Source: Nocardioides flavescens (GTDB lineage: Bacteria; Actinomycetota; Actinomycetes; Propionibacteriales; Nocardioidaceae). Taken from it: 64,000 bases of DNA. Below the pieces are notes generated by a model. It did no database searches. It was not told the origin of the DNA and saw only the letters and a program-made list of their open reading frames with translations. The stretch covers positions 1-64,000 of the forward strand of contig NZ_WUEK01000017.1 in assembly GCF_009823805.1 (NCBI RefSeq), written 5' to 3'. Made by a program: the position numbers and the translations under genes. Shown piece after piece: positions 8,161 to 17,187 of this stretch (position 1 is the stretch's first letter; each line of letters opens with the position of its first letter).

Positions 8161-8910
8161 ATGGAGAAGCTGGCCGCCTGGGCGGTGCACGCCTACACCA
8201 CCTCCGGGGTGGTGCTGGCGCTGCTCATGGTCCACTTCGCCTACCAGGGTGAGGTCGAGACCGTCCTGTGGCTCTTCCTGGCCGCCATGATCGTCGACGG
8301 CTCCGACGGGATGCTGGCGCGCCGGCTGCGCGTCAAGGAGGTCGTGCCGGAGTTCGACGGGGCGCTGCTCGACAACATCGTCGACTACATCACCTACGCG
8401 TTCGCCCCGATGGTGCTGCTGTGGGCCACCGGCTACCTGCCGGGAGGGGCCTGGGGCGGCGTCGTCGCGGCGCTGCCGGTCGTGGCGTCGTGCTACCAGT
8501 TCTGCCGCAGCGACGCGAAGACCGAGGACCACTTCTTCCTGGGGTTCCCGAGCTACTGGAACATCGCGGCGTTCTACCTGATCGTGCTCGAGGCGAGCAC
8601 CGTCACGACGACCGTCGTGCTGCTGGTGCTGACCGTGCTGATCTTCGTGCCGGTGAAGTACGTCTACCCCTCGCGCACCGAGGTGCTCTGGTACACCAAC
8701 ATGACGTTCGCGACCGCCTGGCTGGGGGTGTACGCCGTCATCACGGCGCTGCTGCCGGGCGCGCCGCTGTGGCTCGTGCTCGCCTCGCTGGCCTACCCGG
8801 CCTACTACGTCGCGCTCAGCCTGTGGCTGACCTTCTGGCCGCCCAACGTCAAGAAGCGCGAGGACGCGATCGCCCTCGCCGCGGAGCCGGCGGCCGAGCC
8901 CGCCCCCTGA
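8161..8910 (+). CDS. pcs: Phosphatidylcholine synthase (CDP-alcohol phosphatidyltransferase)
   Basis: The 249-residue membrane protein carries the CDP-alcohol phosphotransferase signature DG-x2-AR-xn-G-x3-D-x3-D: D49, G50, A53, R54, G67, D71 and D75, preceded by D46. Seven or so hydrophobic segments follow. The stretch DHFFLGFPSYWN is characteristic of Pcs enzymes, which condense free choline with CDP-diacylglycerol at the membrane, so phosphatidylcholine rather than PE or PGP synthesis is the likely activity. This pathway is uncommon in actinobacteria but known in some. It is transcribed alone, from a leaderless promoter. Confidence 0.85.
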   Translation: MEKLAAWAVHAYTTSGVVLALLMVHFAYQGEVETVLWLFLAAMIVDGSDGMLARRLRVKEVVPEFDGALLDNIVDYITYAFAPMVLLWATGYLPGGAWGGVVAALPVVASCYQFCRSDAKTEDHFFLGFPSYWNIAAFYLIVLEASTVTTTVVLLVLTVLIFVPVKYVYPSRTEVLWYTNMTFATAWLGVYAVITALLPGAPLWLVLASLAYPAYYVALSLWLTFWPPNVKKREDAIALAAEPAAEPAP

Positions 8911-8954
8911 GGCGCCCCAGGGAGCAGTTCAGTGGAGCAGCTCAGCGGAGCGGC

Positions 8955-9452
8955 TCAGCGCAGGGCGAGGTGCCCGGAGATCTCGCGGCCCCAGTCGCGA
9001 CCGGCGTCCTCGGCGATCCGCTCGTCCATGCCCTTCGCGACGTCCTCGGGCCAGGCGACGGTGCCGCGCGGGTCGAGGCGCACGCACAGGAAGATCTCCT
9101 CGAAGGCGCACACGACGCGCTCGGAGGTGTCGTCCAGCACGAAGATCTGGGCGTGCGCGGCCTTCTCGGAGCGCCCGATCAGGCGCACCCGCACCGACAT
9201 CCGGTCGCCGGTGCGCAGCTCGTGGAAGTAGACGAGGTGGTGCTCGGCCGACAGGCAGGCGAGCCCGTCCTTGACCGGCCAGTTCGACGGGATCCCGACG
9301 CTGACGAGGGACTCGTCGAGGCCCTCGCTGCCGATGCCGAGGTAGTGACGGACGTTGAGCTGTCCGTTGTTGTCCTCGAACGCGACCGGGACGGGCTGCT
9401 CGGCGTACGCCGGCAGGGAGACGAGCTGGCTGTAGCTGGGGTGCTCGGGCAT
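8955..9452 (-). CDS. Acyl-CoA thioesterase family protein (hotdog fold)
   Basis: The 165-residue protein has a 4HBT-type hotdog pattern: VAFEDNNGQLNVRHYLGIGSEGLDESLVSVGIP contains the catalytic-Asp-like region, then AEHHLVYFHELRTGDRMSVRVRLIG and CAFEEIFLCVRLD. It probably hydrolyses a thioester, but the substrate cannot be inferred. An upstream start at 9470 exists. I prefer the ATG at 9452 because a TAGGGT box stands 7 bases before it, as at neighbouring leaderless genes. Confidence 0.75.
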   Translation of the reverse strand: MPEHPSYSQLVSLPAYAEQPVPVAFEDNNGQLNVRHYLGIGSEGLDESLVSVGIPSNWPVKDGLACLSAEHHLVYFHELRTGDRMSVRVRLIGRSEKAAHAQIFVLDDTSERVVCAFEEIFLCVRLDPRGTVAWPEDVAKGMDERIAEDAGRDWGREISGHLALR

Positions 9453-9459
9453 GAGGGTG

Positions 9460-9465
9460 ACCCTA
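9460..9465 (-). promoter_or_regulatory. -10 box of leaderless thioesterase promoter
   Basis: TAGGGT on the minus strand is 7 bases before the ATG at 9452. It supports the shorter start. Confidence 0.6.
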
Positions 9466-9519
9466 GCCACGCCGGGCTGCCCGCGCTCCGCCGGTGCGGC
9501 TCCGGCGCGCCGTACGACC

Positions 9520-9525
9520 TAGGAT
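9520..9525 (+). promoter_or_regulatory. -10 box of leaderless ychF promoter
   Basis: TAGGAT ends 8 bases before the GTG start at 9534, and no Shine-Dalgarno sequence is present. Confidence 0.65.
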
Positions 9526-9533
9526 CGACGCTC

Positions 9534-10610
<1,077 letters not shown>

Positions 10611-10620
10611 GCGGGTCCTC

Positions 10621-11028
10621 GTGACGGTCGTCCGCGCCGAGCAGGGCCGCACGGTGCCCTGGCGCAACGGGCTGGGGACGACGCGGGAGCTGGCGCGGGT
10701 CCCCGACTCAGACGACTGGCACTGGCGGCTGTCGATCGCCACGAGCACCGGCCCGGCCGAGTTCTCGTCGTTCCCCGGGGTCGACCGCGAACTGCTGCTG
10801 CTGGAGGGCGAGGCGCTCGAGCTGCGGTTCGCCGACGGGCGCACGGTGGGCCTCGGGGTGGGGGAGCGGGTCCGGTTCGCAGGCGAGGACGCCGTGGTCG
10901 GCGTCCCCGTCGGGGGAGTCACGCACCAGGTGAACCTGATGTGGCGTCGCGAGCTGTTCTCCGAGGTCGCCCTGGACGTGGTGGAGGCGGGAGCGGCGTT
11001 CGAGGTGACGATGCGGCCGGGAGTCTGA
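10621..11028 (+). CDS. HutD/Ves family protein, short form
   Basis: This 135-residue protein matches the N-terminal half of the HutD/Ves cupin-like family: TVPWRNGLGTTRELARVP, WRLSIATSTGPAEFSSFPGVDRELLLLEGEALELR. HutD is linked to histidine utilisation in other bacteria, but no hut genes are present here. Family members are usually longer, so this looks like a shortened version; there is no obvious frameshift. The GTG start is 10 bases after ychF, so it may be co-transcribed. Confidence 0.75.
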   Translation: MTVVRAEQGRTVPWRNGLGTTRELARVPDSDDWHWRLSIATSTGPAEFSSFPGVDRELLLLEGEALELRFADGRTVGLGVGERVRFAGEDAVVGVPVGGVTHQVNLMWRRELFSEVALDVVEAGAAFEVTMRPGV

Positions 11029-11048
11029 CGGGTCGCGTCGCCGAAGGC

Positions 11049-11174
11049 TCAGCGGCCGGTGCGGCGCATCCAGACGATCACGCCGATGACGACGACCAGC
11101 ACGAGGAGCAGCAGCCAGGGGTGGTTGTGCAGGAGGTAGCCGAACCCGAGGGTCCGCCCGGCGAGGACCGTCAC
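11049..11174 (-). CDS. Small single-span membrane protein
   Basis: A 41-residue reading frame starts with GTG at 11174 and encodes one strong hydrophobic helix (WLLLLVLVVVIGVIVW) followed by MRRTGR. Its start overlaps the stop of the upstream acidic small protein in a GTGA arrangement, which supports translation. No family is recognised. Confidence 0.5.
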   Translation of the reverse strand: MTVLAGRTLGFGYLLHNHPWLLLLVLVVVIGVIVWMRRTGR

Positions 11175-11338
11175 GCGTCGACGGCCTCGGGGTCGTCGGG
11201 CGAGAACGGCTCGACAGCGTTGGACTGCGGATCCTCGACCGGATCCGCCGGCGGCTCGGTCTGCGGCTCGCCGCTGGGGTCGACCCCCGGCTCCTCGGGG
11301 GCGTCGGGCTCGGGAGGCTCACCGGGGATCGTCGTCAT
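11171..11338 (-). CDS. Small acidic Pro/Glu-rich protein
   Basis: The 55-residue product (MTTIPGEPPEPDAPEEPGVD...) is rich in Pro, Glu and Asp and probably disordered. It precedes and overlaps the small membrane protein by GTGA, so the two may act together. Function is unknown. A longer in-frame extension upstream would overlap the divergent kinase-like gene and is not supported. Confidence 0.45.
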   Translation of the reverse strand: MTTIPGEPPEPDAPEEPGVDPSGEPQTEPPADPVEDPQSNAVEPFSPDDPEAVDA

Positions 11339-11360
11339 GGGGGAGAGGTACCCGGGCACG

Positions 11361-11366
11361 TAGCGT
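11361..11366 (+). promoter_or_regulatory. -10 box of leaderless P-loop kinase promoter
   Basis: TAGCGT lies 6 bases before the GTG start at 11373. Confidence 0.6.
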
Positions 11367-11372
11367 CGAGCC

Positions 11373-11843
11373 GTGAGCAGGCTGGTGCTGATGTGCGGCG
11401 TCGCGGGGTCGGGCAAGTCGACGTACGCGCGGCGGCTCGAGGACGCCGGGTGGCTGCGGTTCACGATCGACGGGGCCGCGTGGGAGCTGGGGCTGACCGA
11501 CGCCCGGGCGGTCACCGACGTGATCGCGCTCGAGGCGCGTCGGCGCCAGCGAGGCCAGATCGCGGACGCGCTGGACGCGGGCCGCGACGTCGTCGTGGAC
11601 TACTCGTTCTGGTCGCGGCGCCAGCGCGACGACTACCGCGCGCTGGGCCGCGAGCACGGAGCCGAGGTCGAGGTGGTCCACCTCGACACCCCGCCGGACG
11701 TCGTACGCCGGCGGCTCGCGGAGCGCCGAGGAGCCCACGCCGACGACTTCACCGTCGACGCGGAGCTCCTCGAGCACTACCTGCGGGTGTTCCGGCCGCC
11801 GGGGCCGGACGAGGACGACGTGACCGTCGTGGTCACGCCTTGA
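11373..11843 (+). CDS. P-loop kinase-like ATP-binding protein
   Basis: The 156-residue protein has a Walker A motif GVAGSGKST (residues 9-17) and a Walker-B-like VVVDYSFWS, then an Arg-rich lid region (VVRRRLAERRGAH). It belongs with small AAA-33 / zeta-toxin-like kinases that phosphorylate small molecules. The substrate is unknown and there is no antitoxin partner. Its 3' end overlaps the convergent aldehyde dehydrogenase gene by 11 bases. Confidence 0.75.
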   Translation: MSRLVLMCGVAGSGKSTYARRLEDAGWLRFTIDGAAWELGLTDARAVTDVIALEARRRQRGQIADALDAGRDVVVDYSFWSRRQRDDYRALGREHGAEVEVVHLDTPPDVVRRRLAERRGAHADDFTVDAELLEHYLRVFRPPGPDEDDVTVVVTP

Positions 11844-13215
11844 CGTAGAGCAGCCGCTTGTTGACGAACTCGTCCATGCCGAGCGGGCCGAGCTCGCGGC
11901 CGAAGCCGCTGCGCTTGGTGCCGCCGAACGGGATCTCGGCGCCCTCGCCGGCCGGGGTGTTGACGTTGGCCATCCCGACCTCGAGCTCGGAGGCGATCTG
12001 CAGCGCGCGGTCGGCGTCGGCGCTGAAGACGGCGCCACCGAGGCCGTAGTCGGTGTCGTTGGCCAGCGCGAGCGCCTCCTCGTCGGAGGTCACGCGGTAG
12101 ACCACCGCGACCGGGCCGAACAGCTCCTCGCGGAAGGCGCGCATCTCGGGGGTGATCCCGGAGAGCACCGCGGGGGAGTAGTAGGCCGACGGGGCGTCGG
12201 CGAGCCGGCCGCCGGCGTGGAGCGTGGCGCCCTTCGAGACGGCGTCCTCGACCTGCGCGGCGAGCGCCTCGGCGGCCGCGCGCGACGACAGCGGGGAGTA
12301 GGCGCGCTCGCCGAGGTCCATCGGGTCGCCTGGCTCGAGGCCCTCGGCCTGCTTCGTGAGCTCGGCGACGAACTCGTCGAAGAGCTCCTCGCGCACGATC
12401 ATGCGCTTGTTGGAGTTGCAGGCCTGGCCGGTGTTGTAGATGCGGGTCTGCCACGCCTGCTCGGCCGCCGCGGCGACGTCGGGGGTGTCGAGCACGACGT
12501 AGGGGTCGGAGCCGCCGAGCTCGAGGACGCACTTCTTCAGGTTGCGCCCGGCGATCGCGGCCACGGCCGCGCCCGCCCGCTCGGAGCCGGTCAGCGAGAC
12601 GCCCTGGACGCGGCGGTCGCCGATGACCTGCTCGATCTGGGGGTGGGAGGCGAAGACGTTCTGGTAGACCCCGCTCGGCACGCCCGCGGCGTCGAAGACC
12701 TCCTGCAGCGCCTGCGCGCAGCCCGGCACCGACTCGGCGTGCTTGAGCAGCACCGTGTTGCCGGCGACGAGGTTGGGCGCGGCGAACCGGGCGACCTGGT
12801 AGTAGGGGAAGTTCCACGGCATCACGCCGAGCAGCAGCCCGATCGGTCGCTTCTGGATGACCGCCTTGTCGCCGCCGCTCGCGTCGATCGGCTGGTCGGC
12901 GGCGAACGCCGGTCCGTTGTCGGCGTAGTAGTCGAAGATGGCTGAGCAGAACTCGAGTTCCTCGAGCGCCTCGCCCTTGGGCTTGCCCATCTCGCGCACC
13001 GCGATCTCGGCGAGCCGGTCGGCCTGCTTCTCGAGCTCGCGCGCGACCTTCGTGACCGCCGCGGCCCGCTCCTCGACCGACAGCGCCCGCCAGCTCGCGA
13101 ACGCCTCGTGACCGCTCGCGAGCGCCGCCTCGAGGTCGCTGTTGCCGATCGTGTCGTATGTCGCCAGCTCCTCTCCGGTGCGCGGGTCGATGGCGCGGTA
13201 CGCCGGCTCGGTCAT
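11833..13215 (-). CDS. NAD(P)-dependent succinate-semialdehyde-type dehydrogenase
   Basis: The 460-residue aldehyde dehydrogenase has the catalytic set N135 (MPWNFPYYQ), E232 (LELGGSDPYV) and C266 (NTGQACNSNKR). It is closest in pattern to GabD-type enzymes such as succinate semialdehyde dehydrogenases of actinobacteria. The ATG at 13215 is preceded by GGGAGG at normal spacing. It lies next to the GntR regulator and the flavin monooxygenase locus, so it may complete that pathway by producing succinate (inference). A block of hairpins separates it from the GntR gene. Confidence 0.85.
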   Translation of the reverse strand: MTEPAYRAIDPRTGEELATYDTIGNSDLEAALASGHEAFASWRALSVEERAAAVTKVARELEKQADRLAEIAVREMGKPKGEALEELEFCSAIFDYYADNGPAFAADQPIDASGGDKAVIQKRPIGLLLGVMPWNFPYYQVARFAAPNLVAGNTVLLKHAESVPGCAQALQEVFDAAGVPSGVYQNVFASHPQIEQVIGDRRVQGVSLTGSERAGAAVAAIAGRNLKKCVLELGGSDPYVVLDTPDVAAAAEQAWQTRIYNTGQACNSNKRMIVREELFDEFVAELTKQAEGLEPGDPMDLGERAYSPLSSRAAAEALAAQVEDAVSKGATLHAGGRLADAPSAYYSPAVLSGITPEMRAFREELFGPVAVVYRVTSDEEALALANDTDYGLGGAVFSADADRALQIASELEVGMANVNTPAGEGAEIPFGGTKRSGFGRELGPLGMDEFVNKRLLYVKA

Positions 13216-13551
13216 GGCAGGTCCTCCCGTAGGTCTGGTGTCGTCGCTTCCCCCGTGTGAGTCCACCGTGCCAGCCGCCTGGGTGGCGGCGCTACGGGTG
13301 GTCCGCTCGTCGGCACCCGGGTCGTCGACAGTCGAACTTTCGGGACATGCCGGTGTCCCGAAAGTTCGACTGTCGACCGGCGGTACGCGGGCGAGGCGTC
13401 GTGCGGGCGACTGTGCAACTTTCTGGTCACCAGATGACCTGGAAGTTGCACAGACGTCGGCCGACCGGAGGTTGCCGTCGACAGTCGAACTTTCCGGTCA
13501 CCAGGCGACCCCGGAAGTTCGACAGTCGACCGGACGGGGAGAAGGTGCGCG
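13216..13551. repeat. Intergenic block of three long hairpins
   Basis: No gene is seen in these 336 bases. Hairpin 1 has a perfect 24-base stem (13324-13347 with 13354-13377) and a 6-base loop. Hairpin 2 has 19-base arms (13411-13429 with 13435-13453) with two mismatches. Hairpin 3 has imperfect arms (13477-13499 with 13507-13530) sharing GTCGACAGTCGAACTTTC with hairpin 1. There is no T-tract, so they are not standard terminators. Confidence 0.85.
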
Positions 13552-14217
13552 TCAGAGACCGGGCTCGAGGCCGGCGAGGAGGGCGCGGCGGCTGGCGCGG
13601 ACGTGCTCGCGCATGACGCGCTCGGCGCTGTCGCCGTCCTTGGCCAGGACGAGCTCGAGGACGACGTGGTGCTCGCGCTCGGACTGCAGGGCGCGGCCGG
13701 GCTGGCCGAGGGAGGTGTGGACGAGGCGGGAGTAGGCGAGCTGGTTCATCAGGGTGCGGTAGTGCGCCTCGAGCTTGGTGTTGTCGGCGCCGACGATGAG
13801 CAGGTCGTGGAACTCCTGGACGAGCTCGGCGTAGCGGGCGCGGTCGTCGGCGCGGACGGCGAGGTCGCCCTGGTGGACGTTCTCCTCGAGCAGCTCGACC
13901 TCGCGGACGCGGCCGCGCTGGGCGAGCAGTCGGGCGGCGGCGCCCTCGAGCAGCTCCTTCATCTCGAACAGCTCGGTGAGGTCGCGGCGCGAGGGGGCGG
14001 CGACGAAGGTGCCGACGCGGGGGCGGATCTCGACGAGGCCCTCGGTCTGCAGCTGCTTGAGGGCCTCGCGGACGGGGGTGCGGCTGACGCCGAACTCCTC
14101 GGCGAGCGCGACCTCCGACAGCAGGGCGCCGGAGGCGGCGGCTCCGGTGATGATGCGCTGGCGCATCTCGGAGATGACGCGCGACTGGCGGCTGCCGTTG
14201 GCGGCGGGGCGCTCCAT
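13552..14217 (-). CDS. GntR family transcriptional regulator (FCD type)
   Basis: The 221-residue protein has an N-terminal winged helix (residues 12-72) with LSEVALAEEFGVSRTPVREA and GLVEIRPRVGTFVA, then an all-helical FCD ligand-binding domain. It is the only regulator beside the flavin monooxygenase/BCCT genes. It most likely binds the TTGCATACAA-type sites in the divergent promoter region at 16971-17169, since FCD-GntR proteins usually bind short palindromes of that type. It is transcribed in the same direction as the flavin reductase, SnoaL and BCCT genes. Confidence 0.9.
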   Translation of the reverse strand: MERPAANGSRQSRVISEMRQRIITGAAASGALLSEVALAEEFGVSRTPVREALKQLQTEGLVEIRPRVGTFVAAPSRRDLTELFEMKELLEGAAARLLAQRGRVREVELLEENVHQGDLAVRADDRARYAELVQEFHDLLIVGADNTKLEAHYRTLMNQLAYSRLVHTSLGQPGRALQSEREHHVVLELVLAKDGDSAERVMREHVRASRRALLAGLEPGL

Positions 14218-14252
14218 GGATCGGCTCCTCGGTCCAGGCTCGGGGTGCGGGC

Positions 14253-14771
14253 TCAGGCGAGGGGGTCGAGGCCCTCGGAGTCGTAGAACCTACCGGCGCT
14301 GTAGACCACCGGTGCGGCCTCGCCCACCGACGCGTCCACGACGCGGCAGATGAAGACCGTGTGGGTGCTGGCCTGCAGCCGCTCGCGGATCTCGACCTCC
14401 ATGTGGGCGCTGCTGCGCGCGAGCACGGGGCTGCCGTGCACGCCGGGCGTCCAGTCGACGCCGGCGAACTTGTCGGCCGACTTGCCGGCGAAGGCGCCCA
14501 TCACGTCCATCTGCTCGGTAGAGGCGATGTTGATGGCCAGGTGGGTGGCGCGGAACAGGCAGTCGTGGGTCGACGACGTGCGCTGCACGCAGACCATCAC
14601 GGTCGGCGGGTCGAGCGAGATGTTGGCGAACGCGTTGACCGCGAGCCCGCGCGGGGTCTCGCCGTCCATCGTGGTCACCAGGGTCACGCCGGTGACGAAG
14701 CGCCGGTTGACCTGCTTGAGCAGGTCGGCGTCGAGTACGACGGGGGCGGCTGCGGGGGCGGCGACGGACAT
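14253..14771 (-). CDS. Flavin reductase (monooxygenase reductase component)
   Basis: The 172-residue protein matches the HpaC-like flavin reductase family that supplies reduced FMN or FAD to a partner oxygenase. Diagnostic stretches are NRRFVTGVTLVTT, GLAVNAFANISLDPPTVMVCV and LAINIASTEQ. The ATG at 14771 follows GAGGAGA; an earlier ATG at 14810 is possible. The likely partner is the LLM monooxygenase at 20925-21971, giving a two-component system within one locus. Confidence 0.88.
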   Translation of the reverse strand: MSVAAPAAAPVVLDADLLKQVNRRFVTGVTLVTTMDGETPRGLAVNAFANISLDPPTVMVCVQRTSSTHDCLFRATHLAINIASTEQMDVMGAFAGKSADKFAGVDWTPGVHGSPVLARSSAHMEVEIRERLQASTHTVFICRVVDASVGEAAPVVYSAGRFYDSEGLDPLA

Positions 14772-14838
14772 CGTTGTCTCCTCGGTGTGCGGGTCGGGGG
14801 TGGTGGTCACGGGCTCGGGCTCGGGCTCGGTCGCGGGC

Positions 14839-15276
14839 TCAGGAGTCCTGGCCGACGGTGATGATGCCGAGCGCGCTGAGCAGGCCGCGCGGGTCCCAGG
14901 TGACCCGCTCCTCGTGGACGAGCCCGTCGGGGCCGAAGCTCGCGAACGTGGCCCCCGCGACCTCGACGGCCCGGCCGGTGGCCGGGACGCCGAGGAACGG
15001 ATGGGTGTGGGTGCCGCTGCTGCGCCACCGCACGGCGACCAGGTCGCCGTCGACGGCGAGGTCCTCGATCGTGGTGCTCAGGTCGGGGAACGACGCCCGG
15101 GTGGTGACGATCGTGGCCTTGAACTCCTCGAGGGTGAGCCCCTGCTCGTCGCTGCTCGAGCGCCGGCGGTAGTCGGGGGCGAGCAGCCGGTCGAGGGCGG
15201 CGACGTCGCCGTCGTCCCAGGCCGCGGCCCAGCACTCGGTGACGAGCGCGCGGCGTTCGTCGGCGGTCTGGCTCAC
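14839..15276 (-). CDS. SnoaL-like / NTF2-fold protein
   Basis: The 145-residue protein has the SnoaL-like pattern: an N-terminal helix pair ending in LDRLLAPDYRRR, then FKATIVTTRASFPDLSTTIEDLAVDGDLVAVRWRSSGTHTHPF split over strands. Family members include polyketide cyclases and small hydrolases or isomerases acting in catabolism. The specific reaction cannot be assigned. The GTG start overlaps the BCCT stop codon (GTGA), so the two genes are translationally coupled. Confidence 0.8.
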   Translation of the reverse strand: MSQTADERRALVTECWAAAWDDGDVAALDRLLAPDYRRRSSSDEQGLTLEEFKATIVTTRASFPDLSTTIEDLAVDGDLVAVRWRSSGTHTHPFLGVPATGRAVEVAGATFASFGPDGLVHEERVTWDPRGLLSALGIITVGQDS

Positions 15277-16928
15277 CGGGTCACCTCGGCGACCTCGCGG
15301 GCCTCGGCCTTCGCCTGCTCGGCCTCGCGCTTGTCGTTGATCAGCTCGCGCCAGAACGACACGGCGAGCCCGGCGATGATCACCAGGAACGGCGCCGAGG
15401 TCACGATCACGGTGTTCTGCAGGGCGTTGAGGCCGCCGGCGAGCATCAGCACGATCGCGGTGATCCCGGTCAGCACGCCCCACAGCACGAGGATCGAACG
15501 ACGCGGGGTGAGCGAGCCGCCGGAGGTCATCATGGCGAGCACGTAGGTGTTGGCGTCGGCACCGGAGACGAAGAACATCACGACGAGCACGATCGCGACG
15601 AACGACGTGATGCTGGCCAGCGGGAAGGCGTCGAGGGTGGCGAAGAACGCCGAGTTGATGTCGGCCGCGGTCTGGGCGCCGATGGTGCCGCCGTCGAACA
15701 TGTCGACGTGGATCGCGGTGCCGCCGAAGACGGTGAACCAGGTGAAGAAGACGACGGTCGGCACGACCAGCACGCCCATGATGAAGCCGCGGATGGTGCG
15801 GCCCTTGGAGATGCGGGCCAGGAAGACGCCGACGAAGGCGCCCCACGACACCCACCACGCCATCATGAAGTAGGTCCACCACTGCATCCACTGGAGGTCG
15901 CCGAAGGCGGTGCCCTGCAGGCTCATCCGGAAGAAGTCCGTGGCCCAGGTGCCGACCGACTCGATGTAGAGGTTGGCCAGGAACGCCGTCGGGCCGACGA
16001 CGAGCATGAAGACGAACAGCGCGGTGGCCAGGCCGGCGGAGCCCTGGCTCAGGAACTTGATGCCCTTGCTGACGCCGGTGACCGCGGACAGCGTGAAGAC
16101 GGCGGTGACGAAGGCGATGATGAGGACCTGGCTGACGTCGTTGACCGGGATGCCGAACAGCGTGGCCAGGCCGTTGTTGACCTGCAGGGCGCCGAGGCCG
16201 AGCGAGGTGGTCGTGCCGAAGAGGGTCGCGAAGACGGCGAGCACGTCGATCGCTTTGCCGACAGGGCCGTCGACGAGGTCGCCGAGCAGCGGGCGGAAGA
16301 GCTGGCTCACCAGGGTGGGGCGGCCCTTGCGGTGGGTGGAGTAGGCGATGGCCAGGCCGAAGACGGCGAAGATCGCCCAGGCGTGCAGGCCCCAGTCGAA
16401 GTAGGAGTACTGCATCGCGCGCACTGCGGCGGCCGGCGTGCCCGGCTCGGCCAGGCCGTGCGGCGGGGTGTTGAAGTGCGAGATCGGCTCGGCGACGCCG
16501 TACGACACCAGGCCGATGCCCATGACGGCGCTCAGGATCATCGCGAACCACGAGATGGTCGAGAACTCCGGGCGGTCCTCGTCGCGGCCGAGCCGGATCT
16601 CGCCGTACGGGCTGAAGGCGAGGAAGACCAGGAAGATCAGGATCGCCAGCGTCACGACGAGGTAGCTCCAGCCGAAGCTGGCGGTGATCCAGTTCAGCGA
16701 GGACGTCGTGACGTCGTTGAGGTTGTCGGTGAAGAGCACGCCCCACGCGACGAACAGCGCGCAGACCGTCACCGAGGCCGCGAAGACGCTGCCGAGGCGA
16801 CCGGAGCCCTGCGAGTCGTCGGTCGGAGGCTCGACCGGGGGAGCCGGCGGGGTGTCGAGGTCGCCGGTCGCGGACGGCACCCCGATCATGCGATCGAGAT
16901 CTGGCGTCTCGATGGACTTCGATGACAT
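15273..16928 (-). CDS. BCCT family betaine/carnitine/choline-type transporter
   Basis: The 551-residue protein has about 12 transmembrane helices and the BCCT signature WTYFMMAWWVSWGAFVG followed by LARISKGRTIRGF. Both termini are cytoplasmic, the N-terminus being Pro-rich and acidic. BCCT carriers import quaternary-ammonium or related zwitterionic compounds, so this gene gives the main clue to the substrate of the surrounding catabolic locus. The ATG is preceded by GGGAGG. A TTGACA/TAGCAT promoter and an overlapping operator lie upstream. Confidence 0.92.
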   Translation of the reverse strand: MSSKSIETPDLDRMIGVPSATGDLDTPPAPPVEPPTDDSQGSGRLGSVFAASVTVCALFVAWGVLFTDNLNDVTTSSLNWITASFGWSYLVVTLAILIFLVFLAFSPYGEIRLGRDEDRPEFSTISWFAMILSAVMGIGLVSYGVAEPISHFNTPPHGLAEPGTPAAAVRAMQYSYFDWGLHAWAIFAVFGLAIAYSTHRKGRPTLVSQLFRPLLGDLVDGPVGKAIDVLAVFATLFGTTTSLGLGALQVNNGLATLFGIPVNDVSQVLIIAFVTAVFTLSAVTGVSKGIKFLSQGSAGLATALFVFMLVVGPTAFLANLYIESVGTWATDFFRMSLQGTAFGDLQWMQWWTYFMMAWWVSWGAFVGVFLARISKGRTIRGFIMGVLVVPTVVFFTWFTVFGGTAIHVDMFDGGTIGAQTAADINSAFFATLDAFPLASITSFVAIVLVVMFFVSGADANTYVLAMMTSGGSLTPRRSILVLWGVLTGITAIVLMLAGGLNALQNTVIVTSAPFLVIIAGLAVSFWRELINDKREAEQAKAEAREVAEVTR

Positions 16929-16970
16929 GTGGCCTCCCTGGACCTCCACGCGGCCGTCACTGCGACGGTC

Positions 16971-17014
16971 TTGCATACAACGGGATGCTAGGTAGGTCAC
17001 ATCGAACGTGTCAA
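16971..17014 (-). promoter_or_regulatory. BCCT operon promoter with operator O1
   Basis: On the minus strand TTGACA (17014-17009) is followed after 18 bases by TAGCAT (16990-16985). The near-palindrome TTGTATGCAA (16980-16971) lies just downstream of the -10 box, a position suited to repression. Confidence 0.7.
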
Positions 17015-17126
17015 TGGGGTGACCCGGATCTCCCGCCAGATCACGGTCCGCAAACCCGTTGCCACCGTGTAACGGCCACATCACGCCGGTGCGACCTCGC
17101 CCGGCGACATCGAGGCTGCACGACGG

Positions 17127-17169
17127 TTGACATGCATACAACGCCGCCCGTACGGTCTGTTGCATACAT
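17127..17169 (+). promoter_or_regulatory. DUF1185 operon promoter with operators O2 and O3
   Basis: TTGACA (17127-17132) and TACGGT (17151-17156) are 18 bases apart. ATGCATACAA (17132-17141) overlaps the spacer and TTGCATACAT (17160-17169) follows the -10 box. Both match O1, so the two divergent operons are probably controlled together by the GntR protein. Confidence 0.7.
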
Positions 17170-17187
17170 GAAACGAGAGGAACGCTG

